A stretch of DNA of 64,000 nucleotides. Origin: Rehmannia glutinosa (taxonomy: Eukaryota; Streptophyta; Magnoliopsida; Lamiales; Orobanchaceae). Below the pieces are notes generated by a model. It was not told the origin of the DNA. It saw only the letters and a program-made list of their open reading frames with translations, and searched no databases. Below are positions 11,826-23,485 of the stretch, piece by piece. The DNA is taken from NCBI GenBank assembly GCA_016081115.2, contig JABTTQ020002848.1, forward strand, positions 62,032-126,031, written 5' to 3'. Numbering within the stretch: position 1 is the first letter of the stretch; every line of letters begins with the position of its first letter. The translations under genes and the position numbers were made by a program.

Positions 11826-11946
11826 TTTGAATATATGAAGAAGGTGTTCTTGAAGATGTGAAGAATGTTTGAAGATATGAAGAATGTGCTCTTGAAGACA
11901 TGAAGGATGTTTGAAGATATGAAGAATGTTTGAAGATGTGAAGGAA
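11826..11946 (-). repeat. 42-bp tandem repeat in Gypsy-1 5' LTR
   Basis: Units start at 11826, 11868 and 11910 (the last shortened). It is the partner of the array at 3349-3492, with fewer units. Confidence 0.8.
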
Positions 11947-12767
11947 ATTGTAGAGAGAAGGAAGAGAATGTTTAGAGAGAAGGGAAAGGATTTTGCTTAA
12001 GTGATTAATGTGCTGGATGAAATTTTTTGAAATATTTTTGTAAAAATTTGTCTAATGGCCGTCCATCATGAGGGAGGGAGAGAGAAGAATTTTGCAAGTC
12101 TTGAAACTTGCTTCTTGCATGGGAGACAAGGTGGGAGTCAAAAGTATGGGCAAAGGATGATGTTTGATTAAAGAATGTTTGAATGGTATAATTAAATGTG
12201 AGTGGGAATAAGTTGGGGAAATTAATATTAAAGAATAATGTTTGAATGAATGGTGTAATTATACACAAGATGAATAACATAAGGTGTATGTGTACAAGAG
12301 TTAGAAGATATTTCTACACCAGAAATTCTCACTATTGCCGTCCACTATAGGGGTATTTAGGGTATTTCCATATTTTTTTTGTCCCAAAATTGATGATAAT
12401 AGATGAATAATATCAATCTCCAAAATAATTAGTGATTTCCTTGATAACTTATAAGTCTCATGATCACTTATTCTAAATCAAATTCTTAATTCTATAAGGT
12501 ATAAGTCTGTAAAATAAATACTCTCTTAAAATTCTAAGGTGACTAATAAATACACAAATAATAATAATGATCAATCAAGTGATCATTAATGTGAAATAGA
12601 ATTAATAAATTATTATGATAACAAGTAATAAATAAAAATGAATTTAAATGCAAAATATATTTATTATTAATATTTACCCGTCAAAGTGACGCGGTAAAAT
12701 AATCAAAATAGTACATAGACGATAAGTGAAATAAATACACACTCGAACAAAAATCGAGGGCTTCACA

Positions 12768-13983
12768 ATTTTAATAAAATGTGATGTTTTTCGAGTCTAA
12801 ATACGAGATGTGAGGAGAGAGGGGGACATAAGATAATTGGACATGAGGAGGTGAGAAGAGAGATGAGGGGGACCGGTGAGAGGAGATAGAGTTGGGGGAA
12901 CAAGGAGAGAGAAATGCGGGAGACCACGTGGGGCTCTGTCTCACGGATTTAGATCCTTGAGATGGTCTCATATATATATTTAACTTTTTTTAAATCAAAG
13001 ATCTAACTAATCTGTAGAGTTAGAACATCAGAACGAATGTGCTGGATAATATACGTACCATATAAATGGATATCACTTCAGTCACATATAGTAGAGTAAT
13101 GACTAATCTGAATTTTTTGAACAAAATTTCATATATAGACAAACTAATTTACTGAATATGAGACAAATAAAAGCCATATATTGGGAATAAATATAAAGTC
13201 ACCTATTGCGGACAAATTTATCTATGAAATGAGATTAAAAGTATTGAAAATTACTTATCCCCGTAGGAGGACGAATGAAAAAGAGGAAGAAGATAAGGTT
13301 TGAGAGAACAAAGTTTAATTGTCTATCATAATAGTAGTTTATAATCCAATGTATCTTGTATGATAAAAAGTAATAATGAGACACATTAAGTATTATTTTC
13401 TTATACTAAAATGTCATTTTTGATTTAATAAAGTCTATATTTTAACACTCATTTTCACGTAAAAACAAAACAAAAATGGCAATAACTTAAAAACATTAAG
13501 CATGAAGATGAAAATAAAAATAAAACCATTGCTTATAATAAATAGTAATCAGAAAAGTAATTATCTTCCTGGCATTTAAAGTGCTGAAAAATGTTGATTT
13601 ATCTTTTTTAAAGGAAATGCCATAATATTTTCAAAATCAATATTTATATTCTCACAACACAGTATTTGGGAAGCGATACTTAATATATAATATATCACGT
13701 AGATGCTACACATGGTATACATACATTTGGTGTGCGTTTATTGTATGTCCCTTTTTTATAAATAACACGGATTGTACCATATTTAATTGATGTAGCATAA
13801 ATAACACGGATACTGCATTAAACTAAGTCAATGGATTAACTAATAAGGTAAATTTTAATTCTTGAAGTGTTGCTGATTAAACAATATTTATTTTCTTATG
13901 GATGGACACAAATGATTAGAAGAGGGGCTGGGCTTTGTTATGGGGTTTCAGTTTAAAAAATCCAAACTCAATAAATTTCAATT
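12768..13983. other. Intergenic AT-rich spacer
   Basis: No coding sequence that I can support. The first 200 bp are G/A-rich on the plus strand and hold a small inverted repeat (gagacca at 12919 and tggtctc near 12965). The rest is A/T-rich. Confidence 0.6.
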
Positions 13984-13994
13984 GTCTCATAATT

Positions 13995-14106
13995 AGTGGG
14001 ATCGGATAGAGGTCGATTGGTTAAAACTCTCAAGTCTAGGCTAGAGGTTTAGAGTTCGATTCTCATCACTCCCTATCCTACTGGATATGTACTTGAAATA
14101 AAAATA
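13995..14106 (+). mobile_element. tRNA-like SINE
   Basis: A 112-bp insert between identical 11-bp repeats gtctcataatt (13984-13994 and 14107-14117). It contains a tRNA-like box B (gagttcgattctc, about 14050), an A-box-like gaggtcgattgg, matching outer arms (ggatag near the start and ctatcc near 14075) and an A-rich 3' end. TSD plus internal promoter boxes fit a tRNA-derived SINE better than a tRNA gene. Confidence 0.6.
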
Positions 14107-14418
14107 GTCTCATAATTTTTAATTAGGTATTGTTTTGATTAATTTAAAAAATCTCATAAAATTTTATTTACAATGAAAATTTCATTTTAATGTTAGAATT
14201 TTTGATACAAAATACTAAATTATCTCATAAAACAATATATTGATGTGAAGATTGTCAACAAAAATGACATTGTCTAGTAAAATTGTAAATATTACAATAT
14301 AAATAGAAAATAAATTTGTATAATATAATTTTATTAAAATAGATAAACCTTGGAAATATTGACTTTACTAATCTTACTTTATTACATTTTTATATGAAGG
14401 AAAAGCATATTTCAATGT

Positions 14419-15040
14419 TGATGATACCCGAGCCGAGCTGTGAGAAATTAATCCACGTCATCGATCGACACATATTGAATAGATGACCTACGGGTGACGT
14501 CAAACAAAGATGTACGACAACACGTCACGAATTAGGCTCGCTCATCGAGCCCAACGGCTCTGAGCCCAACCGCAACGCGGCTACCGAGCCCGAGCCCCGA
14601 GCCCAAGTTTCAAATGAAACGCACGCGCGGCAACTTCGTAAAAATAAATACATGCCCATGCTTGACACTTTATTGGTATCGGGAAGCGCCACATGTCGAG
14701 AATTATGGAGAGAAGTCGACAAGTGGCAAATTTTGGGACGACATGCACAACTATAGAGGGACATGTGTCGTTTTTTAGCTATTTTATTAATTAATGAATA
14801 GTTAGTGCAAAGATGACTATTGTAAACCCACTTACTCAAAAAGGGTATAAAAAGTCTGAAAAGGAGGAAAGAAAGGAGGGAGATAGTAACGAACTATAAA
14901 AAGACCGACCCCAATATTCCTCGGCAAAAATACAAAAAAGGCATAATTAGCCGAGAAATAAATATACGTTCGCACGTTTTCATTTCCACGTGTTAAATCT
15001 TTTACATATTTCTACTTGTTGACCAAAACGCACGTCAACA
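14419..15040 (+). repeat. Gypsy-Tat 5' LTR
   Basis: TGATGATACCCGAG...CACGTCAACA, near-identical to 24994-25621. The main differences are short indels in the GAGCCC-rich part (about 14535-14610). A TATA box ggtataaaaag is at 14846. Confidence 0.93.
14846..14853 (+). promoter_or_regulatory. TATA box in Tat LTR
   Basis: GGGTATAAAAAG, repeated at 25423 in the 3' LTR; likely core promoter of the genomic transcript. Confidence 0.6.
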
Positions 15041-15060
15041 AATTGGCGCTAGAAGGGGGC
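15041..15060 (+). promoter_or_regulatory. Gypsy-Tat primer-binding site
   Basis: aattggcgctagaagggggc starts at the LTR end. The TTGGCGC..GAAGG form is the one used in Tat-type elements. It is not the iMet type seen in the other elements here. Confidence 0.7.
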
Positions 15061-15148
15061 CGTATTGGTCGATCCGAGTTCGGTCAAAAAGCAAGTGAAA
15101 CAAAAACCAGGAAAAATTTGATACTGAACCTTTTGATAAGGGAAGAAA

Positions 15149-16650
15149 ATGAGTCAACTATCGAGAAATGCCCGTTTAACTGAAGAGCAACATTTGAACA
15201 ACCAACCTGGCCAAACTACGAATGGCCACAATATGCTCCAAACGGAAGCAGGGAGTACTACTTTATTCCCTTTCGCTCAGTTAATCGCCAACCCAACCTT
15301 TGTACAACAAATGAACCAACTTATATCGCAAACTCTCGCCACCACGAACTCTCAAGCACCTCCTCCACTCCTTGCAAATACTAACCCACTCAACCCACAA
15401 CTAAATGTCAACGTTAATCCTCAAATTCCCGGATTTCCTCGCCCACGAAGCCCAAGAAGCTTGATTCGGGTAATGAACAACATGTCCGTCATGAGAAGGC
15501 GGCAAAGAGAAAATGAGGAGGAGCAAAGTCGTATAGCGAGTCATTTCCAAAGCAAACACGACATCGTCGTGCCCACTCGATGTTCGCCGGACGATCGGGA
15601 GTTGATCCTTTTGCCCGGCTCGATCGATAAGTTCGGCTCGGGTTTCGGATGAGCGGGAACAACTCGTGGTCGATCGGGTCAAGGCCCTAGCTTATGGCGA
15701 ACGGGATGTAGAAATACACCGCCACGTCGTCGTCGAAACGCAGGTGGAAGCGATCCGGATGGCGAAACGTCTCAAGACCGCCCCAGTATGGAGCGACCCA
15801 ACTGTTCCGTCGCCATTTTCTCCGGAATCTGGCGATCCCGTTACGCCAAAGTTGAAAATCCCCCAAGTCGGCCTCTATAATGGGGAAACCGACCCGACCA
15901 CTCATGTTCACAAGTACTTAGCATGGATGGAACTATACAGTCCAAGCGATGCCATCCTCTGCAGGGCCTTCCCCCTGACTTTGGGCGACCGAGCCCACCG
16001 TTGGTTTAGGACCCTGCCGCAGGGATCCATTCAAGCATGGGGGGATCTAGCCTCCGCCTTTACGACACATTTCTTAACGTCCAAAGTCCGAGCCGCGCTA
16101 AAGACTCCTCGTAAATATCAAACAAGGGAAAGACGAGCCCTGAAGAGTTATATTTCTCGGTTTAATAAACAAGTTCGAGAGATGGGCAGGTGTCCGATGA
16201 CGCCATTTTGATCGCGACCATGGCCGACTAGCCCCGAGACTTGGTTCAATTACTCATCCACGAATCGGGGCGACCTCGTATCAAGAATTTCTAACCGCGC
16301 GGGCAACGCCATATTTGTGCGGAAGAAGCCATGGCAAGTAACCGCCCGAACACCGACAAGGAACGTAAGAAAGGACGGAAGGAAAGAACCGATGCATTGG
16401 GCGGGGTCGGAGTTTCCGGCCATTCTCGGAAAACCCGACCACCGGATTTAGAGCTCGCCAAGGCGCGAGCCGAAGTCGCCGCGCTATGAAAGATTTTTGA
16501 CCCACACTCGTCGGCCATATGGAGTGAAGTACTGGTCTGAATTTGTTGCCTCGGCTCGGCCTCGAAAATTGAGCCATCAAAATTAGATTCGCGTCGATTC
16601 TGCGCTATCACAAATCGATAGGCCACGATACTGCGATGAGTGCCGAGATC
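15149..16650 (+). pseudogene. gag: Tat gag, frameshifted
   Basis: Structural Gag. The first frame (15149-15652) is Gln/Asn/Pro-rich (HLNNQPGQTTNGHNML) and basic. A shift near 15655 moves to 15666-16211, which holds the conserved retrotransposon gag region: PKLKIPQVGLYNGETDP, THVHKYLAWMELY, AILCRAFPLTLGDRAHRWF, LPQGSIQAWGDLASAF, SYISRFNKQVREM. Downstream to about 16650 the frame is broken; a GHDT-containing Cys/His cluster near 16600-16640 probably marks the nucleocapsid remnant. It starts about 90 bp after the PBS. The order of motifs leaves little doubt about Gag; the exact C-terminal end is not defined. Confidence 0.85.
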
Positions 16651-16779
16651 TAATTAGGGGAAATTATGCGGGTTGTTCGGCGGGCGGCCTTAAAAGATAC
16701 GTTCATGAGCTACCACCCCCACCAAGCCTTTGGCTCAAGGCGTCAACCCGGAGCGCGTGATCAACCCAGCTCTCTGCCG

Positions 16780-17670
16780 CCGCCTTGGTGAAAACCGGGG
16801 AGAGAAATCCTCATGATGTCAAGTGTCATCGGATCAATACCAACACAATAGAGGATAGGCGCTCCAACGGGGAAAAGAAAAGCCGATATTAGACAGGCAA
16901 CCAATGCCGAAAGACAAGTCAGGGTGGCCGAAATCAAGGAAGGCCAACCCACCGCCACTTTGCGTTCTTGGATGTGGATGCGACCAGGTGGTCCATCCTC
17001 ATTCGACCCTCGGTCATCATCGCACCGATTTTGGGTATTCCGGTTCGTAATTTTAATTGATAGGAAGCTATTCGTCGATCATTTATGTCCGAGCATTTCA
17101 AGATTAAACGTGGATGATAGTTATATCCGTCCATGTAACGATAGCGATTCTGGGGTTTGGAGGAGGAAGGATAGTCCCGCTCGGAGAAGTTGATTTGCCC
17201 ATCCAAATGGGACAAGGTTTGCATAAACGGATGTCATGACAACATTCAAAATAATCAATGCCGATTCGGAGTACAATGCCATCATTGGGAGGCCATTGCT
17301 TTATCATATAAAAGCGATCGTTTCAATATATCATTTTTGTATAAAATTCCCAACATCCGATGGCGAAGCTATACATAAAGGGAATCAAAGGAGTCACGAG
17401 AGTGCTCTCTTAAACTCCGACCTAGTGGAGATTAACGTGGCGAGGCGGAACAAGGGCAAACCGGTGGAGTCACACGAGATAATCCCTTGCCCGAAGAGGA
17501 GTCCGAGCGAAAAGGGTGATCGTTCGGAGGATAATCAAGTCGTCGGCCGGGAAGGAGCAATGATGGAAGAGGACGAGCCGGCAATCGAAACCGAGCCGGC
17601 ATTGCGAAGACAATTGCCCCCGCAAATCAAGGAGGGCAAAGCAAGAAAAGAAAACGAGCGGAACCAGTAG
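16780..17670 (+). pseudogene. pol: Tat protease region, degenerate
   Basis: Aspartic protease region that would cleave Gag-Pol. The active-site neighbourhood is near 17050-17090, where an LID reading is followed by a frameshift and then a GS-containing continuation. The C-terminal half is clearer (17236-17670): DSEYNAIIGRPLLYHIKAIVS and YHFCIKFPTSDGEA, typical of the end of the Tat protease, followed by a long charged linker (KGKPVESHE, EEDEPAIETEP) before RT. Identification rests on the NAIIGRP/KFPT motif pair and position between gag and RT. Not functional. Confidence 0.7.
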
Positions 17671-17689
17671 AAAAAGGTTGATACAATCA

Positions 17690-19110
17690 ATGTCGGTAGG
17701 AGCGGCGCCAACTACGTATTGGTCATGATCTTCCGAACCATATCGAAGCGAGTTGGTCGAGTTTTTGGGAAATAATCTTGGCGTCTTCGCATGGACTCAT
17801 GCGAGACATGCCCGAAATTGACCCCAGTATCGTGCCACCGCCTCAATATTGATCTAACCTTCCGATCATCGAAAAGGCGTAAACTCGTACGATAGATGTG
17901 GCAAAGACTCGAAATCGAGGTTAACAAACTACTAGACAATCAGTTCATCCGAAGCCCTCAATCCTCGATGGGTCGCCAATCTGTTTTGGTAAAGAAAAGC
18001 AATGGCGGTGGCGCTTTGTCGTGGATTTTACCGACCTCAACAAAGCATGTCCTAAGGACGAGCTTATCCATTGCCAAATATCGATTACATGGTAGATGCC
18101 ACGGCAGAGACACGGCGATGAGCTTCATGGATGCATACTCGGGTTACAACCAAATACGGATGCACCGGAAGATGAAGAAAATACCTCATTTTTCTCTCGC
18201 TTCTGGGAATTCACATTACAAGATGATGCCTTTCGGATTGAAGAATCTTTGGTGCGACCTATCAAAGGTTAGTAAATAAGATGTTTGAGAAAATGATAGG
18301 TCACACTATGGAAGTCTATGTGGATGACATGCTAGTAAAATCATTGTACATGTCCGATCATCTAAACGATCTTAATAAAATGTTTCTTGTTTTGAGAGAG
18401 TACAAGATGATGTTAAACCCGAGAAAGTGCACATTTGGGGTCGGTTCGGGTAAATTTTTGGGGTATATGGTCAGCCAAAGGGGAATCAAGCTAACCTGGA
18501 CAAAATAAAAGCCATCACCGACCTAGAATCCCCAAACTCGTAAAAAAAAGTTACAAAGCCTAACAGCCGATTGGCCGCCCTTAACCGATTTGTTTCTCGG
18601 TCCACAGACAAGTGCAAACCTTTCTTTGAAATTATAAAGAAAAGCAAAAATTTCGAGTGGACCGAGCAAGCCTGATTGCCTTTGAATCCCTCAAACAACA
18701 TCTATCTTCAATCCCTATATTACAAAAACCGACCCAAGGGGAGGACTTGTATTTGTACTTGGCGGTATCCGAATACGCCATCGGCTCGGTGTTAATCGGG
18801 CTAGATGGCTCTATTCAACATCGAGTCTATTACACCAGCAATAAGCGTTACATGATGCCGAGCTCGGTACCCACCAATGGAAAAGTCGGCTTATTCATTA
18901 ATTACGCGGCACGGAAACTCCGTCCATATTTCTTAGAACACAAGATTATAGTATTGACGAACTATCCGTTGAAACAAGTGTTACACCGACCGATACTTCG
19001 GTCGGATGATTAAGTGGGTCATCGAACTTAGCCAATTTGACATTATATACGAACCACGTCATGCAATAAAAGGACAGGCTTTAGCGATTTTGTGGCCGAA
19101 TTCACGTCTT
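17690..19110 (+). pseudogene. pol: Tat reverse transcriptase and first RNase H, frameshifted
   Basis: RT pieces: RLEIEVNKLLDNQFIR (17905), SVLVKKSNGG, SFMDAYSGYNQIRMH (18120), YKMMPFGLKN (18220), then after a shift MFEKMIGHTMEVYVDDMLVK (18281), with the catalytic YVDD intact, and PRKCTFGVGSGKFLGYMVS. The thumb/connection follows (18560-18720; FESLKQHLSSIPILQKP). RNase H at 18720-19110: DLYLYLAVSEYAIGSVLI, AARKLRPYFLEHKIIVLTNY, then WVIELSQFDIIYEPRHAIKGQ in a new frame at 19006. At least five frame changes. It is the standard gypsy RT-RNase H order and is continuous with protease and aRNH. Confidence 0.88.
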
Positions 19111-19119
19111 CCATACAAT

Positions 19120-19515
19120 TGGAGGTCAAGGAAGACCAAGAATGGAAATTATTTGTCGACGCTCTTCCGCTGCAGGAGGCCGGGGCGGAATCGTGATAAT
19201 CGATCCAAATGAAAATGCTGCTCGCCGTGCGATTTGGTTCCCATAGCGAACAACGAAGCCGAATATGAGGCGCTCTAGCAAAGCTTAGATATGGCGGCCT
19301 CTATGGGCCTAAAACAACTATTGGTTCACAGTGACTCTCAGTTGGTCGTTCATCAAATCAACGGCGAGTACGAAGCGAAAGAGCAAAAAATTGCACAATA
19401 TTTGGATTTGGTCAAGAAAAGATTATCACACTTTAAGACAAAAATCTTACATGTGCCCCGAGCCGAGAACATGCAAGCAGATGCCTTAGCTCGGCTCGGC
19501 TCGAGTCGAGGGTGA
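19120..19515 (+). pseudogene. Tat second RNase H (archaeal-type aRNH)
   Basis: Tat-lineage elements carry an additional, archaeal/plant-type RNase H after the normal one. Here 19291-19515 is open: MAASMGLKQLLVHSDSQLVV (Asp in HSDS), HQINGEYEAKEQKIAQYLDL, FKTKILHVPRAENMQADALA (Asp in QADALARLG). The preceding strand (about 19140-19290: LFVDALP-like then NNEAEYEAL, the Glu-containing helix) is out of frame. These D/E/D positions and the QADALARLGS ending support the call. It sits between RNase H and integrase as expected. Confidence 0.8.
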
Positions 19516-19639
19516 TGATGTCATCACGGATGTTGTCACACAACCTGTCTGCCCCGTCACTTGGTGCAAAGAAAATATATACAACCGAAACCGTCGACAG
19601 ACTTGGATGACCCCAATCATCCAATATTTAGAGAAAGGA

Positions 19640-20860
19640 GTTCAACCTAAAAACAAAGCTGAAGCGAACACTACGAACTCAAGCGGCTCGGTTTACACTA
19701 GTAGACGGCATCCTCTACAAACGAGGGTACTCCATCCCACTTCTACGCTGCCTTTCCGAGACAGATGCAGATTATGCACTTCGAGAGGTTCATGAGGGAA
19801 TATGCGGCAACCACGCTGGGGGCCAAACGTTGGCCTATAAATTAATACGGCAAGGATACTACTGGCCATCCCTGAGAAAGGATGCAACCGACCTCGTCAA
19901 AAGATGTGAGAGGTGCCAGAGATTTGCACCACAGGTCAGATATCATCCTGAACAGCTTACTTCCGTATTTAGCCCATGGCCGTTTGCCAAATGGGGAATG
20001 GACCTCATCGGACCATTACCCATTGGCAAAGGGGGCGTCAAGTATGCCATTGTGGCGGTGGATTATTTCACAAAATGGGCCGAGGCGGAGCCTCTGGCAA
20101 AAATAGATGAAGAAAAGGTTGTGAGCTTTGTATGGAAATCTATCATCTGTAGATTTGGGATACCACATTCGATTATTGTTAGATAATGGGAAACGAGTTC
20201 GACAACCGAAGGTTCCGAAAATTTTGTGAAGGTTTCCGCATAAAAAACCATTTCTCAACTCCATACCACCCCCAGTCGAACGGACAAGTTGAGGCCGTTA
20301 ATAAAATACTCAAGTATACCCTGAAGGCGAGATTGGAGGAGTCTAAAGGCAATTGGCCGGAGGAACTACCTGGCGTACTATGGTCATACAGAACGACACA
20401 TCGAGCGACCCCTTTGGAGAAACACCTTTTCTTTAGCTTATGGAGCCGAGGCGGTGATTCTGTCGAGATTGGAGCCCCTACCTTGAGAATTGCAAATTTT
20501 GAAGAAAGCGTAATGAGGCGCGCTCCGAGCCGAACTAGACTGCTTTCGAAGAAAAAAAGGTGCGATCTTGAGATGAAAATGCGGTGTATAAACAAAGGAG
20601 CGAAAGGTACTACAATTGAAAGTAAAAGAAAAGAAGATTTGGTCGGCGATCTTGTATTGAAAAAGATAACGGGCATTCAACCGAGCCCATTGAAGCCAAC
20701 ACAGGAGGGCCCGTTTCGGATCGCCCACGTCTTATCACGGTGGGGCATACCGGTTAGAATATTTGAGTGGAGAAAAATTTACGCATCCATGGAATGTAGC
20801 ATACCTGAAGCGGTATTATCAATAAAGATCTCGATCTACGATCCAGATAGGATTCCAAAG
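19640..20860 (+). pseudogene. pol: Tat integrase, two main frames
   Basis: Integrase. The zinc-binding segment (19780-19930) includes REVHEGICGNHAGG (frame-broken) and RCERCQRFA. The core starts in 19830-20186: FAKWGMDLIGPLPIGKGG with the first Asp, VDYFTKWAEAEPL, FGIPHSII. A stop/frameshift at about 20183 falls at the second-Asp motif. The second part, 20186-20500, has NEFDNRRFRKFCEGFRI, FSTPYHPQSNGQVEAVNKIL with the Glu, and VLWSYRTTHRATP. The C-terminal region (20560-20860) is recognisable by GDLVLKK and GPFRIAHVLS. The long frame from 20186 to 21295 runs into the minisatellite; residues after about 20860 are not protein. Confidence 0.88.
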
Positions 20861-20927
20861 AATTATCCCTTCATCTGGTATTTCGTGAGCTCTTTAAAGG
20901 AAAACGAAGTTTTTACTCACCACAATA

Positions 20928-21405
20928 TCAAGACTCGGCTACGCACCGAGCACAAAATCAAGACTCGGTTACGCACCGAGCACAAAATCAAGACTCGGCT
21001 ACGCACGCAAGCACAAAATAAAGACTTGGTTACGCACCGAGCACAAAATAAAGACTTGGTTACGCACCAAGCACCAAAATCAAGACTTGGTTACGCACCG
21101 AGCACCAAAATAAAGACTTGGTTACGCGCAAGCATCAAAATCAAGACTTGGTTACGCACCGAGCACCAAAATAAAGACTTGGTTACGCACAAGCACCAAA
21201 ATCAAGACTTGGTTACGCACCGAGGCACCAAAATAAAGACTTGGTTGCGCATCAAGCACCAAAATCAAGACTTGGTTACGCGAGCACCGAAATAAAGACT
21301 TGGTTATGCACCAAGCATAAAGTGAAGACTTGGCCACGTACAAGTACAAAATAAGGACTCGATTATGCGCCGAGCGCAATAAAGACTCGGTTCATAAACA
21401 AAATT
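20928..21405 (+). repeat. About 29-bp minisatellite between Tat integrase and antisense gene
   Basis: About 16 units of 28-32 bp, consensus like tcaagacttggttacgcacc + gagcaccaaaa. From about unit 5 to unit 13, units beginning tcaag alternate with units beginning taaag, giving an approximately 60-bp dimeric order. Outer units (first three, last three) use the actcgg variant and are more divergent. Tandem arrays in the 3' untranslated region of Tat/Ogre-type elements are known and have been proposed as seeds of satellite DNA. Confidence 0.92.
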
Positions 21406-22833
21406 TGAAACAAAATAAAGGACAGGTTTATATCCCGAGTGCAAGAATCGATTAAGGCGAGCGAGACCCCTCACTCGTAAATGCGAAACCGAGCCCCGTA
21501 CTTGGGAAAATAAGAGGAAAAAAGAAGACAGTGCAACAATCTTACAAAAAGAAAAGAGCCGAGCATCCACAAAAAGCTTGAAATACATACACAGGAAAGG
21601 AAAATAACAATTCATTTCTACTTCAAAAATAATTACATAAGGGAGGCCGGAGTTCGTTACATCTCGAGCACGAAGCCAAATTACCTACCTAGGGGTACAT
21701 ATAAAAGCATCAAGAACGAGCGGCGGAATTTCGACGGCACCATTGGAACCAACTTCTTCCACGTCCCGGGAGGAGGAGAGCCTGCGCATTAGAAGCCTCG
21801 GCAAATTTCGGCCGAAGGGTATCGAGATCGGCCTCCGGGAGGGCGGGTCTTCCTGCCGTGAGCAAAAGACGCCCGCCCTTAAGTAAATCAAGAATTTCTT
21901 GGAGGTGGTCGCATGGCCACGAGGTTAACATGAATGCATACTCCGGAGTTTTTGTAAGCTTTAATGGCCTCTCTACGAACTTCCTCGGTTGCCGGCGGGC
22001 GGCTTCTTGACCTCCTGCTACAGACATCGGATAGACGCCTCTCCATTTCCTCGGCCGGGCGTGGCGGCACGTTCGGCTCGGCGACCTTAACCCGAGCTCT
22101 TCTTCACCTTGCGGGCCGATCTCGCTCGCCTCGGCCCTCGCAGTAGCCTCTCTCTCGAAATTGGCCCGAGTGTGGCCTCATCCGCTTGAGTCTTAAGAGA
22201 TTCTTGTACCCCTTGAAGGGTAGCATAAGGCTTCCTGCGGATCCCCGTGCCGCGTCTTTCCAGGTCGGCATATTTTTTCTCTAGCTCGCGAGTCCCCCAA
22301 CCGCATGCCATAAGAGCCCAATCATCCGCCGGACATGGCCATGGCATACCGGACTGCATTCTTGGCTTGATCTCGGCGAATTGCTCGATGCCTTTTGTCC
22401 GAGCACGAGTGGGACGATCATTGCGGCCCGACACGCTCCGTAAGACCTTGATTGCTCTCTGTCGGCGTGGCACATCGAACGAATTCCACAAACCACCGAG
22501 GCGTAGTCCAACCATTCCCTCGCAATATTCATCTCTTGCTTGGTTTGGAGGAATGAAATGACCTTCCCGCCGAGGTCATCCGAGGAAGTTCGCGGACCTT
22601 CCTTTTCTCGGGGTCATTCGGGATGTTTGGGCGCCGCTCGACCAACCCTTTCACCGATCGTCGAGGCTCCTCCATCACAATTCCTCCTCTTCTCCTTTGA
22701 AGAGGAGGCCGCATCGCTTACCTACGGCACTCCATCGCCAGGACGTTTCGGCCCGGATATCTTCTCTCCGAGCCGCTCCACATCCCGAGTTGATCGGCGA
22801 CCACCCGAGCTCGCCGTCTGCGTGTTCTCACTC

Positions 22834-22951
22834 CTGCGAAGACGTGCACGCAAATCAAGCCACGCCCGCATAAAGCGACCACCAATTAGAAGAAAGATCA
22901 AAAGAAAACAAAAAGACAATTCAAAAGGAAATGTAAAAATACGGTGTTTAC
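22834..22951 (-). other. Possible intron 2 of Tat antisense gene
   Basis: On the minus strand, GTAAACACC at 22951 to TCTTCGCAG ending at 22834. The interval is T-rich (ttttgttttcttttgatc) and separates two open charged/Ser-rich stretches. Less certain than intron 1 because reading through is also possible. Confidence 0.4.
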
Positions 22952-23018
22952 CTCGAACGGCGTGACTTGCGCTCACGGGGTTTGTGTGCGCGCCTACGGG
23001 CGCAGATGATCTACCCAC

Positions 23019-23162
23019 GGGACTAGTCACGGAGGCGGCGCGCTCGCTCGATTCTCGCCATGTTGCCCCCCGGGAGAATGGGGCCGTCTTCCGGGACTAG
23101 TCACGGGAGGCGGCGCGGCTCGCTCGATTCGCCACTGCCCCCCGGAGAATGGGGCGTCTTCT
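23019..23162. repeat. 74-bp tandem duplication in antisense gene
   Basis: Two copies beginning gggactagtcacgg at 23019 and 23093, differing by several 1-3 base indels. It disrupts the antisense frame. Confidence 0.85.
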
Positions 23163-23403
23163 TCATTAACGAGAGGATTCGTTGAGGCCCTCTCTCGACC
23201 TCCACATCCCGCACGGCCGCCTCGTCTCGAGCCACCCCTCGGCCGGGTCGGCGGGTAGAGCAGCCTCAAACTCAACCAGGCATGCGGCCAAGTTGGCCTC
23301 AGTGGCCAACCTCTCAATCCGCTTTGTCCATGATTCCTGCCCCGGATGTTCTCCGGCCTTCGAATAAAAGTGGGCGACAGAGCCCCCTTTGATGCCCGGT
23401 TCT

Positions 23404-23485
23404 CTACAAAGGTAAAAAGACACAAGTCAGTCACAAAAAGAAAGAAACAAAGCAAAAGCGAGAGAAAGAAAAAGACAAGACTTAC
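23404..23485 (-). other. Likely intron 1 of Tat antisense gene (82 bp)
   Basis: Minus strand: donor GTAAGTCTTG at 23485, very pyrimidine-rich body, acceptor TTTACCTTTGTAG ending at 23404. The flanking frames (before: LPSSLKDGKK region; after: EPGIKGGSVAHFY) both belong to the conserved domain, and the interval itself breaks it. Confidence 0.65.

Larger units (their letters stand above)
2516..12767 (-). mobile_element. Gypsy-1: Ty3/gypsy, Tekay/Del-like chromovirus with 4.26-kb LTRs
   Basis: Minus-strand element: 5' LTR (8508-12767), PBS, a coiled-coil pre-gag ORF, then directly the region just before RT, RNase H, integrase with the C-terminal tail typical of Tekay/Del elements, PPT and part of the 3' LTR (2516-4305, interrupted by Copia-1 and running off the window). 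Gag and protease are missing: only about 150 bp separate the pre-gag stop at 7500 from the pre-RT segment near 7350. LTR length, iMet-type PBS and the tail (HESRLKKYQPDPEHI, QIRQLRKIEIPMVKV) fit Tekay/Del. It is a deletion derivative carrying many point stops. Confidence 0.85.
8508..12767 (-). repeat. Gypsy-1 5' LTR (4.26 kb)
   Basis: The ends are TGTGAAGCC (12767, element sense) and GGGCGTGACA (8508). The outer 1.8 kb matches 2516-4305. No ORF here is believable. The long central part (about 9900-10910) is made of degenerate short phrases such as ggtccctyaa and tttacaattt, alternating with A/T runs. Confidence 0.88.

Noticed and set aside
12768..12975. G-rich block as a gene promoter or CpG island of a nearby gene
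   Set aside because: No gene follows in either direction; only a weak inverted repeat is visible.
13995..14106. Possible tRNA gene
   Set aside because: Arms are imperfect, there is an A-rich 3' end and target duplications flank it; SINE fits better.
20860..21295. Long open C terminus of the 369-codon frame after Tat integrase, with repeated KTRLRTEH/NKDLVTH peptides
   Set aside because: It is translation of the 29-bp minisatellite in changing frames; integrase ends before it and no Tat integrase has such a tail.
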